A stretch of DNA of 64,000 nucleotides from Argyresthia goedartella. Taxonomy: Eukaryota; Arthropoda; Insecta; Lepidoptera; Argyresthiidae. The stretch is from assembly GCA_949825045.1 (NCBI GenBank), contig OX463829.1, positions 28,459,715-28,523,714 on the forward strand. The letters are read 5' to 3'. Below, piece after piece: positions 11,391 through 21,549 of the stretch. The stretch's first letter is position 1, and every line of letters begins with the position of its first letter. The notes under the pieces were generated by a model that saw only the letters and a list, made by a program, of their open reading frames with translations, was not told the DNA's origin and made no database searches. Position numbers and translations under genes: made by a program.

Positions 11391-12147
11391 AGTAATTAAA
11401 TATTAGATTAGACCAGTATTTTCCAACCCTCTGGGGGATCGATTATTATTATTCGAATATCCAGACTTGTGAATCTTCAAGACACTTCTAGGTATTACTT
11501 GACTTGCGAGACATGAAAATTCAGGGGCGAGTATTACCGCCCTCCATCAAGCTTTGTCTGGTTTTTCGTTCCTCGACTTGCTAGCCATGGAAAAAATACG
11601 ATGATATAATCTATGGGTTTGTCAGTCTGAGTTTTAAAAAAATCTTGTAATGTGGTTATGTGTGATGATGAGCTTGAGTCGATTTGGTTGCTCGAGTGTT
11701 TCTTTTTTATTGGATTATCGAAGTGGGTCTTGACTAGATCTCGATTGATCAATCGACCGCTACATCCCTAGTATTTTAAAAAAGAGATTTGTAAATGACG
11801 TTAATATTTTTTGAACCAGCATTGTTTATCATGTATAAAATGGTTATATACATAAAATATAAAATGTTAAAATGGTATTTAAAGTAAATCGTGAGATTGC
11901 CTTATTTTGTCATTATTATGTGTTTTTAATTGTAAAAAGTTAAGCAATTCTGCAGTTCTAACTACAAAAAAGTTTGAAAATTTCATAATATTGTCTGCTC
12001 TCCGCTACAAGATTAAGTTAGTTGTTTAATTTTCATTAAATTTCAAATGTGACCGGTAAAAACACTAATACTTAGCTGACTATTACTATAAATGAAACTT
12101 CGTTATATTACGAACCTACCGTATCATCTGTGGATATCGCACGTAGT
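11391..12147. other. intergenic, between mini-plexin A and B
   Basis: AT-rich. The 72-codon minus frame at 11534-11752 is low-complexity (serine and lysine rich) and has no family resemblance. Nothing else is assignable. Confidence 0.4.
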
Positions 12148-13230
12148 TCAAATCAAATCATTACAGGAATACCGTCCCAAACCCCATTTCAGAAAACTCG
12201 CACATCGCTCCCTTATGTCACAAGTTTTGGTCTTCTCGCACCAGCCACAGCCATACCCCACCGGGATCATTAGGCACCCGCTACAATCCTTCGCTATGTC
12301 TCCACAGGAGTAGGATATCAGCCTCAACGCGTTAGAATACTTCTCGAATCCGTCCCATATTAGGCTGAAATTGCCTAAAATCATCTTTCCCTTAGTTTCG
12401 ATAGTCACAGGGTAGCATTTGACGATGTCGTTCACGATGCGACCTTTAAGATGGGTCGTTTGCCCGTCGATTCGGATCAGGCAAATGACTTCGGGGTCGA
12501 ATAATAGTGCTGGGTCTACGATGTGGAGTGCGACTTCGATGGCTTTTCGTATTCCAGCTGGTACTAATATAGGTCCTTCGTGCTCGATGTTTGAGCACGC
12601 AGTTGTTTGATGGCTACGTATCTTTTCGTGAAGCACTTCTGGACAGATTTGCAGCGGATTGTCTACGCAGCCATAGCGATGGCACCAAGTGCAGGGCGTT
12701 GCGCAGTTCCAGCAGCTCCTGTAATTGTGACAGCTCATCTGTTGACGCACTTTCACATTGGCGCTACTCTTTGTGTTGTAAACATTTATTTGTTTCTCTT
12801 TCATGGTACTTGAACCCTCAATAAGGTGGCTTCTAGAAGTTATTGACTCATTTTTCTTATACTTGATAGAAACATTGGTTATATTTTTGTCATTGACGAA
12901 AGGGTAATACTTGATAGAAACATTGGACATATTTTTGTCATTGACTACAGGGTTCAATGAATATCCCTTAGAGGGAAGCCTATCCTCTCTTAAGTCCACA
13001 GAAGTCAAAAAACCCCTTCCGAAAAACTTTCTTGAAATGTAGTTCATAAAAATGTCATAGTCTGCTTTACTGAACTGTGAGCGGATGTCCAATGCTTTCG
13101 TCTGTTGTCCGTTTCCCTCATCAAATCCATCGTCTTGATTGGAATAATACTGGGGTACAGTTGAAGTAAGGGAGCAGGCACACTCTTTCAATACTAGCAA
13201 TAAAAATATCAAAGTTATTACGCGAAACAT
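12148..13230 (-). CDS. secreted PSI-IPT-PSI protein, plexin-like (mini-plexin B)
   Basis: 360 residues, a single open frame. Residues 1-20 form a clear signal peptide (MFRVITLIFLLLVLKECACS). Residues 21-165 are a cysteine-free, hydrophilic region with N-glycosylation sequons at 100, 103, 116, 119 and 127; two of the sequon clusters come from a 16-residue tandem duplication (96-111 and 112-127). PSI1 has eight cysteines (C167, C173, C176, C180, C183, C188, C196, C212). The linker (213-308) has the LVPAGIRKAI motif and a C250-C272 pair. PSI2 has eight cysteines (C309, C316, C319, C328, C331, C337, C343, C356). The domain plan equals that of mini-plexin A and of the plexin PSI1-IPT-PSI2 stretch, but sequence identity with A is modest, so the tandem duplication is old. 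There is no semaphorin, transmembrane or GAP domain. The start is supported by the signal peptide and a favourable ATCAATG context. Role unknown; a secreted ligand-binding or decoy protein is inference. Confidence 0.85.
   Translation of the reverse strand: MFRVITLIFLLLVLKECACSLTSTVPQYYSNQDDGFDEGNGQQTKALDIRSQFSKADYDIFMNYISRKFFGRGFLTSVDLREDRLPSKGYSLNPVVNDKNMSNVSIKYYPFVNDKNITNVSIKYKKNESITSRSHLIEGSSTMKEKQINVYNTKSSANVKVRQQMSCHNYRSCWNCATPCTWCHRYGCVDNPLQICPEVLHEKIRSHQTTACSNIEHEGPILVPAGIRKAIEVALHIVDPALLFDPEVICLIRIDGQTTHLKGRIVNDIVKCYPVTIETKGKMILGNFSLIWDGFEKYSNALRLISYSCGDIAKDCSGCLMIPVGYGCGWCEKTKTCDIRERCASFLKWGLGRYSCNDLI
12858..12945 (-). repeat. 48-bp in-frame tandem duplication in mini-plexin B
   Basis: Two nearly identical 48-bp units (about 12898-12945 and 12858-12897, the second slightly cut) share TACTTGATAGAAACATTGG and ATATTTTTGTCATTGAC. 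They encode VNDKN-x-x-NVSIKY twice and so double a pair of N-glycosylation sequons. Confidence 0.85.
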
Positions 13231-13324
13231 TGATGAAACCTTTATAGTTTTACATTGTAACTAACGTCTCTTGGCGTTGTACGACTGAATGTGTTGCGTT
13301 TGAATAAACTAAATAGCATTTATA
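13231..13324 (-). promoter_or_regulatory. possible promoter and leader of mini-plexin B
   Basis: On the minus strand a TATAAAT box lies at 13318-13324 and an arthropod initiator-like TCAGT at 13284-13288. Their spacing, about 38 nt, is a little longer than usual. In the leader an ATG followed at once by TAA (13250-13255) forms a minimal start-stop upstream frame 19 nt before the main ATG. Promoter use is inference from motif only. Confidence 0.3.
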
Positions 13325-13330
13325 TGAGGT

Positions 13331-13544
13331 TGAACTGCTGTTTTCAAATCATTTCTATTATAATAATGTTGTTTTTAAATACCCGGCCTTGTTTGAATCA
13401 CGTAGGACAAGACATTAGTGCCCTAATGATCCTTTATTGCCATTAGCGCCATACGTACCAGAAGAATAATATTTAGTTTGATCGTAATGTATTATATTTA
13501 TAGTAATGTATTAATTATATATACTTATGTTACGGCTAAAGCTA
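13331..13544. other. upstream DNA, nothing seen
   Basis: AT-rich sequence upstream of mini-plexin B with no gene or clear repeat. Confidence 0.4.
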
Positions 13545-13790
13545 GGTGTGAAACTAAACTTAAGTTTAGCCGGCTAGTCTTAAGATTAATTTCAAGCCTC
13601 GGCTAATGTCCGAAACAATGTTCATTGCGATAAATGATTTCAACATTAGTCGGCTAAACTGCAGTTTAGCCTCGACGCTGTTGAGACTAAAGATGGGTGA
13701 GAAAATATGGTTGACATTAGCAGACTAAACTTAAGTTTATTTTTCAGTATACCTCGGCTAATGTTGAAAAATTACCGTCTTCATCTGGAA
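13545..13790. repeat. repeat rich in short palindromes
   Basis: Three perfect palindromes, TAAACTTAAGTTTA (13555-13568), GCTAAACTGCAGTTTAGC (13653-13670) and TAAACTTAAGTTTA again (13726-13739), alternate with the words CTCGGCTAATGT and ACATTAG. This looks like a MITE or array of related palindromes; the class is unknown. Confidence 0.6.
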
Positions 13791-13839
13791 TAAGTGATGA
13801 TAATGATTCGGTAGCCGTAAACACTGCGGTAGTTTAGGT

Positions 13840-13958
13840 GAAGGATAAAGGGGGTCAGCGAAGTGAAGCCCCCTTTATCCTTCGTGTTAGGTTGAACATG
13901 TAAGAACAACAAAAAATACTTATTCTCGTCTTATTATAGTTTTTGTTGTTCTTACATG
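13840..13958. repeat. two perfect hairpins in tandem
   Basis: Hairpin 1: 15-bp perfect arms GAAGGATAAAGGGGG (13840-13854) and its complement (13869-13883). Hairpin 2: 19-bp perfect arms (13897-13915 and 13940-13958, CATGTAAGAACAACAAAAA and its complement). No coding capacity. Confidence 0.85.
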
Positions 13959-13961
13959 ATT

Positions 13962-14026
13962 ACTTTTTCTTTATCTCCAGGCGGGGTTCGAACCCGGGAG
14001 CCAAAGACGCAGCGCCACAGAGGTCC
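13962..14026 (-). repeat. SINE family 3, head only
   Basis: Reverse-strand tRNA-like head with B box (GGTTCGAACCC read on the plus strand) and GCGCCACAGAGGTC, the 5' end of family 3. Confidence 0.6.
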
Positions 14027-14767
14027 TAAAGCAGTCATTGCTTCTGATTTAAAAAAAACATTAGTACTGGGCGACCGAGTGTCCTAGAGAAGGTTTATAA
14101 AAAAAAAACGGTTTGGCGGGAAATTACTTAATAATTTTGCAGTGAAATCACTGATCTTATTAAGCGGAAAAAGACAATGTTTGTGAAACTCGTTTATACG
14201 TTTTTGGTGACATGTGGCTTAGCTAGATCGTTATAATGCTACCAAAATGGGATGTGATAGGGATCGATTCCGTGATCGATTTAGTTCACAACGAAGAAGT
14301 AGTTTTTGAATCTTCTCCCTCATCTTTTGTCTTGAGGGCAATCCGCACGAAAGCTCGTATTCCACAGGTGGAATCGTGCAGGCCGCATTTCATTAAGCTG
14401 GATAACTCACAGTTCCTGCCCTTTATATACTTGTTCTGATGGTAAGTTTGGCTAGAAACATTCACAAGATAGAAACCCCGGAACAGAGACTAAAACGAGA
14501 ATCTTCACGCAGAAAGGACTTTGTCATAGAGTCCGCTCCTCGGTTAAAGATAGCCAAACATTCAGCTGGATATCGGTAATTACTGTTATGTAAGCACCTA
14601 ACAGCTGAGCTCAAAATTCTGGTTACTCAAACTAGCTTCAAACAAAAACTTAAATTATAGTTTATAGTTTATTTATTTCATAACAAATAGTAACAGGGTT
14701 TTACTTAAATAACTTATACTAGGATGGATGTTCTTATAATTAATGTAATAACTAGTTGCGAAGATGA
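14027..14767. other. no gene seen
   Basis: The 67-codon plus frame at 14236-14439 has no recognisable domain. No repeat ends are obvious. Confidence 0.4.
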
Positions 14768-14945
14768 CGACCTCTGTGGCGCAGCGGTTGTGGCTCTGCC
14801 TACCATGCGAGAGGTCCCGGGTTCTATCCCCGGCTGGGGGTAAAGAAAAAAAAACCCAGTTCTTGGATGATTAAGGTGTGACGTCGCTGTTTCTGGTTCC
14901 TGGCCAGAAGCAATGCATTAGAAGTAAATGTTTAATGTTTAAGTT
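14768..14945 (+). repeat. SINE family 3 (near complete)
   Basis: GACCTCTGTGGCGCAGCGG head, B-box-like GGTTCTATCCCCGG, A-rich bridge, then GTGACGTCGCTGTTTCTGG and GGCCAGAAGCAATG. Same order as the copy at 40291. Confidence 0.8.
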
Positions 14946-15423
14946 GACTTTTAAGTAGAAGTTGACACGATGAAGTCTGAACTAGTGTTACCACTGTATC
15001 TCATACTCCAGGCTCCAGGGTCTTCCGACCACCAAAGGCTATGTTTGAGGAGCAGGTATTTAATTTACAACTTGTATTGTGCCTATGTACTAAGAGCAGA
15101 AAATTATGTCTATTGCAAAAGTATAGCATTGAAGAATTTTGTAAGTGAATAAGTTGAGTTGACATCTGATTTGTAGCAAGCATTTGACATAATTAATTAC
15201 TAGTGGCCCTGTGGGCAGTAGACCTCGCTAACAGGGGGACTGTGAACCAATTTATAGGTAAGTATTTTAGATTCTATCAAAATCAAGTAGTAAAGTAGCC
15301 GAACTAATAACTTTGTAAACTACATTTTGCGATTTAAAATACAATCTATTGGATTTTTACGAAAATAGTCATAGTCTATTTCACTCACTCTCATGGTCTG
15401 TATAGATCCTCTTTACTAATCCG
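14946..15423. other. no gene seen
   Basis: No supported coding region or repeat. Confidence 0.4.
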
Positions 15424-16275
15424 TCTCAATAGTCAATAGTCAATAGTCAAAGTACTTTATTACTGTAGATATTTACATATACTTAGCAAACGTCATTTTT
15501 TGCCTCTTCTCTACATTGGACCACTGTGGGAGAAGAAGGGCGTAGAAACTCCCACAGATTTATTTTTAGATCTCTTTTAAAAATATATTGTGCTTAACTA
15601 ATACAAATATGAAAAATTTAATTGTTATGATTAATAAGCAGGAATAAATAATTACAAAATTATTAACAGCAAGGTCTGTGTTGAGCCATATTAACCCCAT
15701 ACAGTCCTGTCATTTAAGTAATCTTGAACATTGTAATATCCCTTTTTCGACAAAGTCGCTTTAACACGCTTTTTAAATTGCTCAAATGGCAATTTCAAAA
15801 TCTCCAGAGGTATCCTATTGTAGTAGAGAATGCACTGACCCTTGAAAGAATTGCTAACCTTCGCGAGTCTAAAACGGGGCGCACATAGTCTGTGATTATT
15901 TCTTAGGTTAACATTACAGCTGTCGCTAAGTTTGGAAAATGTTGTAAGGTTCTTGCGTACATACATTATATTTTCGAAAATAAATTTACTAGCTACTGTT
16001 AGTATGTCAATTTCTTTAAAAAGCTCTCTTAAGGAGTCTGTTCGTTTTAAATTATAAATTGCTCGAATAGCTCTTTTCTGTAAAATAAAAATAGTTTGAA
16101 TATCCGCTGCTTTCCCCCACAACAAGATACCATAGGACATCACACTATGAAAGTAACTAAAATATACTAGCCTAGATGTAGCCACATCCGTGCTTTGTCT
16201 GATGTTCCTAACAGCGTAAGCCGCAGAACTTAATTTACCAGCCAATTTATCTATGTGGGGTCCCCACTGCAATTA
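15424..16275 (-). mobile_element. LINE family A, copy 2 (3' end, 5'-truncated)
   Basis: A 193-residue minus-strand frame (15691-16272) is the C-terminal part of an RT protein: MQWGPHIDKLAGKLSSAAYAVR followed by the SRLVYFSYFHSVMSYGILLWG block and the LPFEQFKKRVKATLSKKGYYN tail. The 3' UTR reaches 15450 and ends in a short tandem repeat (three CAATAGT units, plus strand, 15424-15445). The frame is intact over this part, but the catalytic RT core is absent because of 5' truncation at 16275. Confidence 0.9.
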
Positions 16276-16680
16276 GTCTCCTACCTCGAGGAGTCCAAAC
16301 TTAGTATGTTTTGAAAATATTTCTTGGATTTTTAGAAAACAGGCGGCCGTAACCAAACCGGCTCATGAAGCCCTTTAATTTGATACCCCAAACGTTAGGA
16401 TTCAGAAAAAAAAGAAAAAAAAACATACAAAAAATTAATGCCGTCATAAATGCCCTCCCAGGGGGAAAATCGAGAAAAGCTCTCGACAAAAAAATAACTT
16501 TAATTCAAGGAACATGAGTGCCAAGTTTTGTGAGGATCGCTTGAAAACTGTGGCCCCTAGGCCGGAACTGACAGACACACATAGAGACAGACGAAAGCAA
16601 AATCGGCCTCCTATCTTGTCGAAATGGAGCCCTTCGCTCGCTTCACTCGCTCGGTCAATAAGACATGCTGTATGGGGCTT
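16276..16680 (-). repeat. dispersed repeat, unclassified
   Basis: Abuts the 5' truncation point of the LINE. It includes GAGAGCTTTTCTCGATTTTCCCCC (minus sense), a CAGACACACATAGAGACAGAC tract and a GCTCGCTTCACTCGCTCGG tail. I recognise it as a common interspersed type but cannot place it in a superfamily. Confidence 0.4.
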
Positions 16681-16879
16681 TTTGTAGAAAAATAAGTTGA
16701 TTTATTTAATTATTTTGCTATTTGACATTTATTTTATTTTTAATTAATTGCTATTTAATTCTAATTCTGACTTTATTATTTGATTTGATTTGGGCAATTT
16801 TATTATTTGAACTTGATCGATATTTAATGTAATGGTATGACATAATGTTAATATTTCACACACAATCTACATAGATTAT

Positions 16880-17178
16880 TATCTACACACATATCATAAA
16901 CCCTCTTTACTGCGTCCAAAAACTGCACGTTATGACCAGCATAATGATATACTACTTGGTAAAAACTCATGTCTTATCTGAATATTGATATAATATGACT
17001 ATAATGTATCAATATTTCGACATATTATTCAGTCAAATTTCGAACGCCGCCGCCCGCCTGCGTGCCGCCCCTAGTTTGTCTGTGAAGTTCTTAATACTGA
17101 ACAATCTAAACAAGTGCAGAGCAATGGACGGTGCCACAATGCCGGTCGAACATGCGGTTCCTGAACACATCAAAGCAT
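16880..17178 (+). mobile_element. TIR element family M, copy 1 (right end lost)
   Basis: Starts with TATCTACACACATATCATAA, contains CGCACGTTAYGA..AGCATAATG, the CGTGCCGCCCCTAGTTTGTC block and GCGGTTCCTGAACACATCAAAG, as in copies 2 to 4, but is cut at about 17178 before the right inverted repeat. Confidence 0.75.
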
Positions 17179-17684
17179 CGATATAAATACTAAGGATAGG
17201 CCTTCCCGTACTAAATTTCTTACCATTTTGAGGCTAAGAAAAATAGCGCCCCTGTCGGAATTCGTCGGAACCAAGACAGTACGAAAAATTGTAACGGCGT
17301 CACGGTCGGTCACGTTGCGATTTGTGGTGTATAGACACAATATTAGGAAAGTTGATCTACGGATAACTCTCAAATACCCGGTGACTTTTAATCGGTGATT
17401 AGGAGTAGAAATAAAATATATCTAGCTAAAATTTTACTTAAGGGGCGAGGTCTTACGCAATTACCTCATGTTTAATTAATAAAAAGTTGAAACATAATTA
17501 AATAGGCATATAAATTTTTGTCTTTGCCGTTAAATTATGAAAGAGGATGTAAGCTCACAGATGCACATTAGTAGCGTGACATGGAATTTAGATCTTGATT
17601 TTCATTTACAAGTAATAAACTAATTAATTACATTTGTAAATTAAAACGAAAACAGTGAAATACAAACTCTAACTGACTGAAATA
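17179..17684. other. no gene seen
   Basis: AT-rich, no assignable feature. Confidence 0.4.
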
Positions 17685-17711
17685 GGGGGGGGGGGGGGGG
17701 GGGGGGGGGGG
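17685..17711 (+). repeat. run of 27 consecutive G
   Basis: An uninterrupted G tract, the only long one in the window, in AT-rich surroundings. Just downstream the phrase GAATAGTAATCT..GACATT occurs two to three times. Confidence 0.95.
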
Positions 17712-18187
17712 TTTAACCAAATGACATTACGAATAGTAATCTAATGACATTGCGAATAGTAATCTTGACATTAGGAATAGAAAAATAACCAAATCGGATC
17801 GTTTTTCAAATATAGGAAGCGGGCAGTTTCACTGTGCGTCGCGCGTCGCTACAAAGTTACGTCAGTCGAATGGTTGATTTTCGTTTGAGGATTTTTTCGA
17901 GAACAATATTTTATAGATAATCAATTTAAAGCCAATAGTAAATGAAAATATCATATTTACTTGTGATACGACACTCCCTGTTTTTGTGTTTTGCGATTTG
18001 GGTATGATTTACACCTTTTTACCTCGCAAGTCACCATTTTTGTTTTTGCTGCCGATATGTCAATCGGCTGTCACCGTCCAAGCGCGACTGATTGCAAACA
18101 GTCCAATTTTCCCGATTTTGTACTGTTTTTGTAGCGACACTTTCAAGCGCTCCGTGCCCTGTCCCTACTATTCAAGTCTGTGCATCA
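17712..18187. other. no gene seen
   Basis: The 60-71-codon plus frames here show no domain. Nothing assignable. Confidence 0.4.
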
Positions 18188-18280
18188 AAGAGACCTTATG
18201 ATATGTGTGTAGATAAACTAGTGTATGTAACTGTATTATTAGACATATGTATCAGTCGCATAAACTACTATCTACACTAA
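18188..18280 (+). mobile_element. TIR element family M, right-end fragment
   Basis: Contains only the right terminal part: CTTATGATATGTGTGTAGAT followed by AACTAGTGTATGTAACTGTA and GTCGCATAAACTACTA. It lies directly next to copy 2. Confidence 0.6.
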
Positions 18281-18293
18281 GGAGTTTATCTAC

Positions 18294-18610
18294 ACACGTA
18301 TCATAAACCCTCTTTACTGCGCACAAAAACCGCACGTTACGTTCAGCATAATGTTAAACTACTTGGTAAAAACTCATTTCTTATCTGAAAAATTACACAT
18401 TATGACCATGTAATTTTAAAAACCGTGTAATTTTTCTACATATTATGACATTCAATTTTCGAACGCCGACGCCCGCTTGCGTGCCGCCCCTAGTTTGTCT
18501 GTGAAGTTGGTACTGCTGAACAAACTAAACAACTGCAGAGCCACAATGCCGGTCAAACATGCGGTTCCTGAACACATCAAAGAGAGCTTATGATATGTGT
18601 GTAGATAAAC
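18294..18610 (+). mobile_element. TIR element family M, copy 2
   Basis: Complete between inverted ends GTTTATCTACACACGTATCATAA (left) and its near-complement (right), 317 bp, non-coding. Outer sequence continues to about 18715 with AACTAGTGTATGTAACTGTA, which includes a CTCGAG-containing inverted repeat at 18634-18680. It is a non-autonomous DNA transposon (MITE); superfamily unknown. Confidence 0.8.
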
Positions 18611-18633
18611 TAGTGTATGTAACTGTACATAAT

Positions 18634-18680
18634 TAGGCATTAAAACTCTCGAGTGATATAACTCTCGAGTATTAATGCCC
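18634..18680. repeat. CTCGAG hairpin in family M flank
   Basis: GGCATTAAAACTCTCGAGTG pairs imperfectly with ACTCTCGAGTATTAATGCCC. A longer version with an extra inner stem sits in copy 4 (47923-47998). Confidence 0.7.
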
Positions 18681-18715
18681 TCCATTATGTAGCAGTCACA
18701 TAAACTACTATTGTA

Positions 18716-20065
18716 TATGTCTATGTCTTACCAGCCAGTCAAGAGCCCTCACTCCGGACCGAACCGCGATGAGCGTCACATCGATGTTGCAAGTTTATGT
18801 ACGATAATGAGAAGGAATTAAGTGTATAGAATGCAACTATAAAGGAGCTATTTCAATTCTATATTGGCGCCGAGGAGAAAAGGTCAGTGATATTAAATGA
18901 TACATAAATACTTAGCCTACCACTCTATCTAAGTCGTACCTATTTTTCGTTTTACACAAGTGACTTTACCAAACAACAATATGTTCCAAAAACACAATAC
19001 AGTGTTCCTTTTTGATAAACACGATTAGAAAGGAAGGACCACTCGCTATGGTCATCGATGAAGTAGGTACCTATAAAACGGGACGGTCCACATGCTATGG
19101 ACACCCAGCAACAGGGAATAGAAATAACCTGAACATTGGGATCGTCCAGTTGAATGGACACCCAGAAAAGAAAAACGGTATTTGTACTCTGTCACAGATA
19201 TTATAATACTACTGTGTTAAGTGAGAGTAACGCAACTGAACAATATGAGAGTAACGCAACAGTGAGAGTAACGCAACTGAACAATATTGCAAAACGCATA
19301 CGGTACCAAATGTTCTTGTCATTCGGGTAAAACAAGAAACGAAAAGTAGGTATTCTATTCTACCTACTATTCTACTTACATGGAAAGATTTAATTAGCAA
19401 CGTGTGGGCTATTTCATGTATATGAATTTATTTAAAATCAATAATAATAACAGTTGTATTTGTAATCGTTTGTTGTTCATTTTATTGCGGGCCTACGTGT
19501 AGTTTCAATACTTATATGCTGCGTGTATTGAGAGAATCGGTCGAAGCACTAGGGTAAAATAATCAATATCGCAGTTCGCGGAAAAAAATATATTTTTTCG
19601 TCCATTGCATGAAAAAAAATCACAGCTAACTCTCGATTAACTTTTAAAAAAACTGACAGCTTAACTCTCCAGATGGCGTTGTAAATACTTGCTATCTACC
19701 ACAGTGTAGGCTGGCGCTAAGCCGCTAAGACAATTGTCGTCATACATCCTAGTTTAGGGCTAGATCAAATATGTGTAAATAGTGCCCAAGGAATTATTAT
19801 TATTATTATTTGTGTCTTAGTTTTTTTTCACTCCTAGTGAGTCTTCAGTTATATGACTAAGTCCGTATATTTGGCTAGTTTAGTATGGTTTAGCTGCGTG
19901 TGTGGTTGTTGAATTATGACTGTTATGAATAGCGACGTCAGTTAAATATACTATGTTTGTGTTTTTATCATCGATGGTTGTCTGGCCTATTGTAATGGAT
20001 TTTTTGTCTGTTTATTATTATTATTATTTTGGGCAGATTTTTCGGACTGCAGGATACAGGCAGCA
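18716..20065. other. no gene; short repeats
   Basis: 19211-19285 carries three copies of GAGAGTAACGCAAC. 19738-19795 is a tail fragment of SINE family 2 followed by ATT triplets. No supported gene. Confidence 0.5.
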
Positions 20066-20330
20066 GGGGCCCAATTCCGATAGACAATGACCGCTCAGTA
20101 ACAATGACACGACGGCGACGGTAAAATTGAGTTATCTTTTATCTGACGTATTTGTAATTCATTTACCTTTAGTTTTACAACTAATCATCAGCATCAGCAA
20201 TAACCTCAACTCCTACCATTCATTACCTTAAAAAAAGATTTTCGAAACACTAATTGATGGATACCTAAAGTTGACCGTCGCCGTCAGGTCTTTGTCGCTG
20301 AGCGGTAATTGTGCAGAAGAATTGGGGCCC
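20066..20330. mobile_element. MITE with GGGGCCCAATTC ends
   Basis: About 265 bp with long imperfect terminal inverted repeats: the left end GGGGCCCAATTC...GACCGCTCAGTAACAA pairs with the right end TTGTCGCTGAGCGGTAATT...GAATTGGGGCCC. No coding capacity. The superfamily cannot be decided because the target duplication is unclear. Confidence 0.75.
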
Positions 20331-20888
20331 AGTTCTCGCGCCCCCTAGCGAATTTTTTTAAAAGCTTGATTTTGACGTTAGCGTACTTCTAATCTTTGTT
20401 TTTTTTTTGTTTTAATCTGATGATTATCTGTCAGAAAGGCAAACTTCCAATTTGTCAATAGTAGCCTGAATATAATAAACAAGGAATTTATGAAGAGTTT
20501 TTAACGATCGCAATGCAAAGTACGATACAAATTACTTACAGGATACAACATGTCTTTATAACCGTTACCATTGGAGCCTTTCCAATGTGATAGTTATCCT
20601 ACCGGTGTTGGATAGCTAAGCTAGCTATCTAATTGTGAGCGGATAAGAGAATCACACCATGTGGTTAGCAAAATGGCTACTTTCACGACGTCACGACTGT
20701 CACGACGAACTTGTGCTTGAAGCTGGGCGAGAGATCAGCTAGCGTCTAGCCTTAGAGCAGTTCACGGTCGGTATGAGGAAATGTTTCGCCGGGTCGCTGT
20801 CGCAAACTGCACGGAAGTTGATTGGCGGATTGTGTAATGCAATGTCTAAGCCTGCGCTAACGTCACGCCTCTAGCGTGAACAATTTGT
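20331..20888. other. no gene seen
   Basis: No assignable feature; a few short tandem words (ACGTCACGAC near 20690). Confidence 0.4.
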
Positions 20889-20977
20889 TTTTTTTTTGTC
20901 TTTATCCCCAGCCAGGGATCGATCCCGGGACCTTTCGCATGGTAGGCAGAGCCACAACGGCAGTGCCACAGAGGTCT
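20889..20977 (-). repeat. SINE family 3, head
   Basis: Reverse copy of the 5' half: CCCAGCCAGGGATCGATCCC with B box and GCCACAGAGGTC end. Confidence 0.7.
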
Positions 20978-21549
20978 TCAAATAGACAAGCTCTCTTTAA
21001 ATAGACGTGATGAAAACTACTATTTTATCTATCACAATCAATATCAAATGTTCCTATATTATCATCACAAGAAACGCTTAAAAGGAGTATTTGTTCGCCA
21101 CTGGTTCCTTCGACTCCTATGATAAAATCTATATCTCTTTTTCTACGCTGTTCCTGTATTATTTGATTCTGGGTATTCATTTATTAGTTTAGTTAGTTAG
21201 AAATATTTTTTGTGCATTGTCACAATTTTCAAGAATTTGTCTAGGTAGTTCTCGTGGTAGGATTTTACGTTTTCAAATAGACGAAGTGACAGCCGATGCC
21301 ATTTGTAATACACAAACACAAGTGCAAGCTTCAACGTTAGCAAGATCCTAAAGGGTCGATGCGGACTTGGGCAGCACTACGACAGGGCCTTTGCAGATGT
21401 TTGGGTTGTGTGCGGGACGTCACCCCACCCGCGACTTCCTTTTTCCCCTCTGGCCATCAATCTTGACATGGACTGAAGGTATAGTCATACATACATAAAC
21501 CTCATTATGAAGAGTCACTTGGACACGCCGTTAGTGTGGTGACGTATAA
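20978..21549. other. no gene seen
   Basis: No supported feature. Confidence 0.4.

Noticed and set aside
14768..14840. tRNA gene at GCGCAGCGG...GGTTCTATCCCC
   Set aside because: Again a SINE family 3 head, repeated more than five times in the window.
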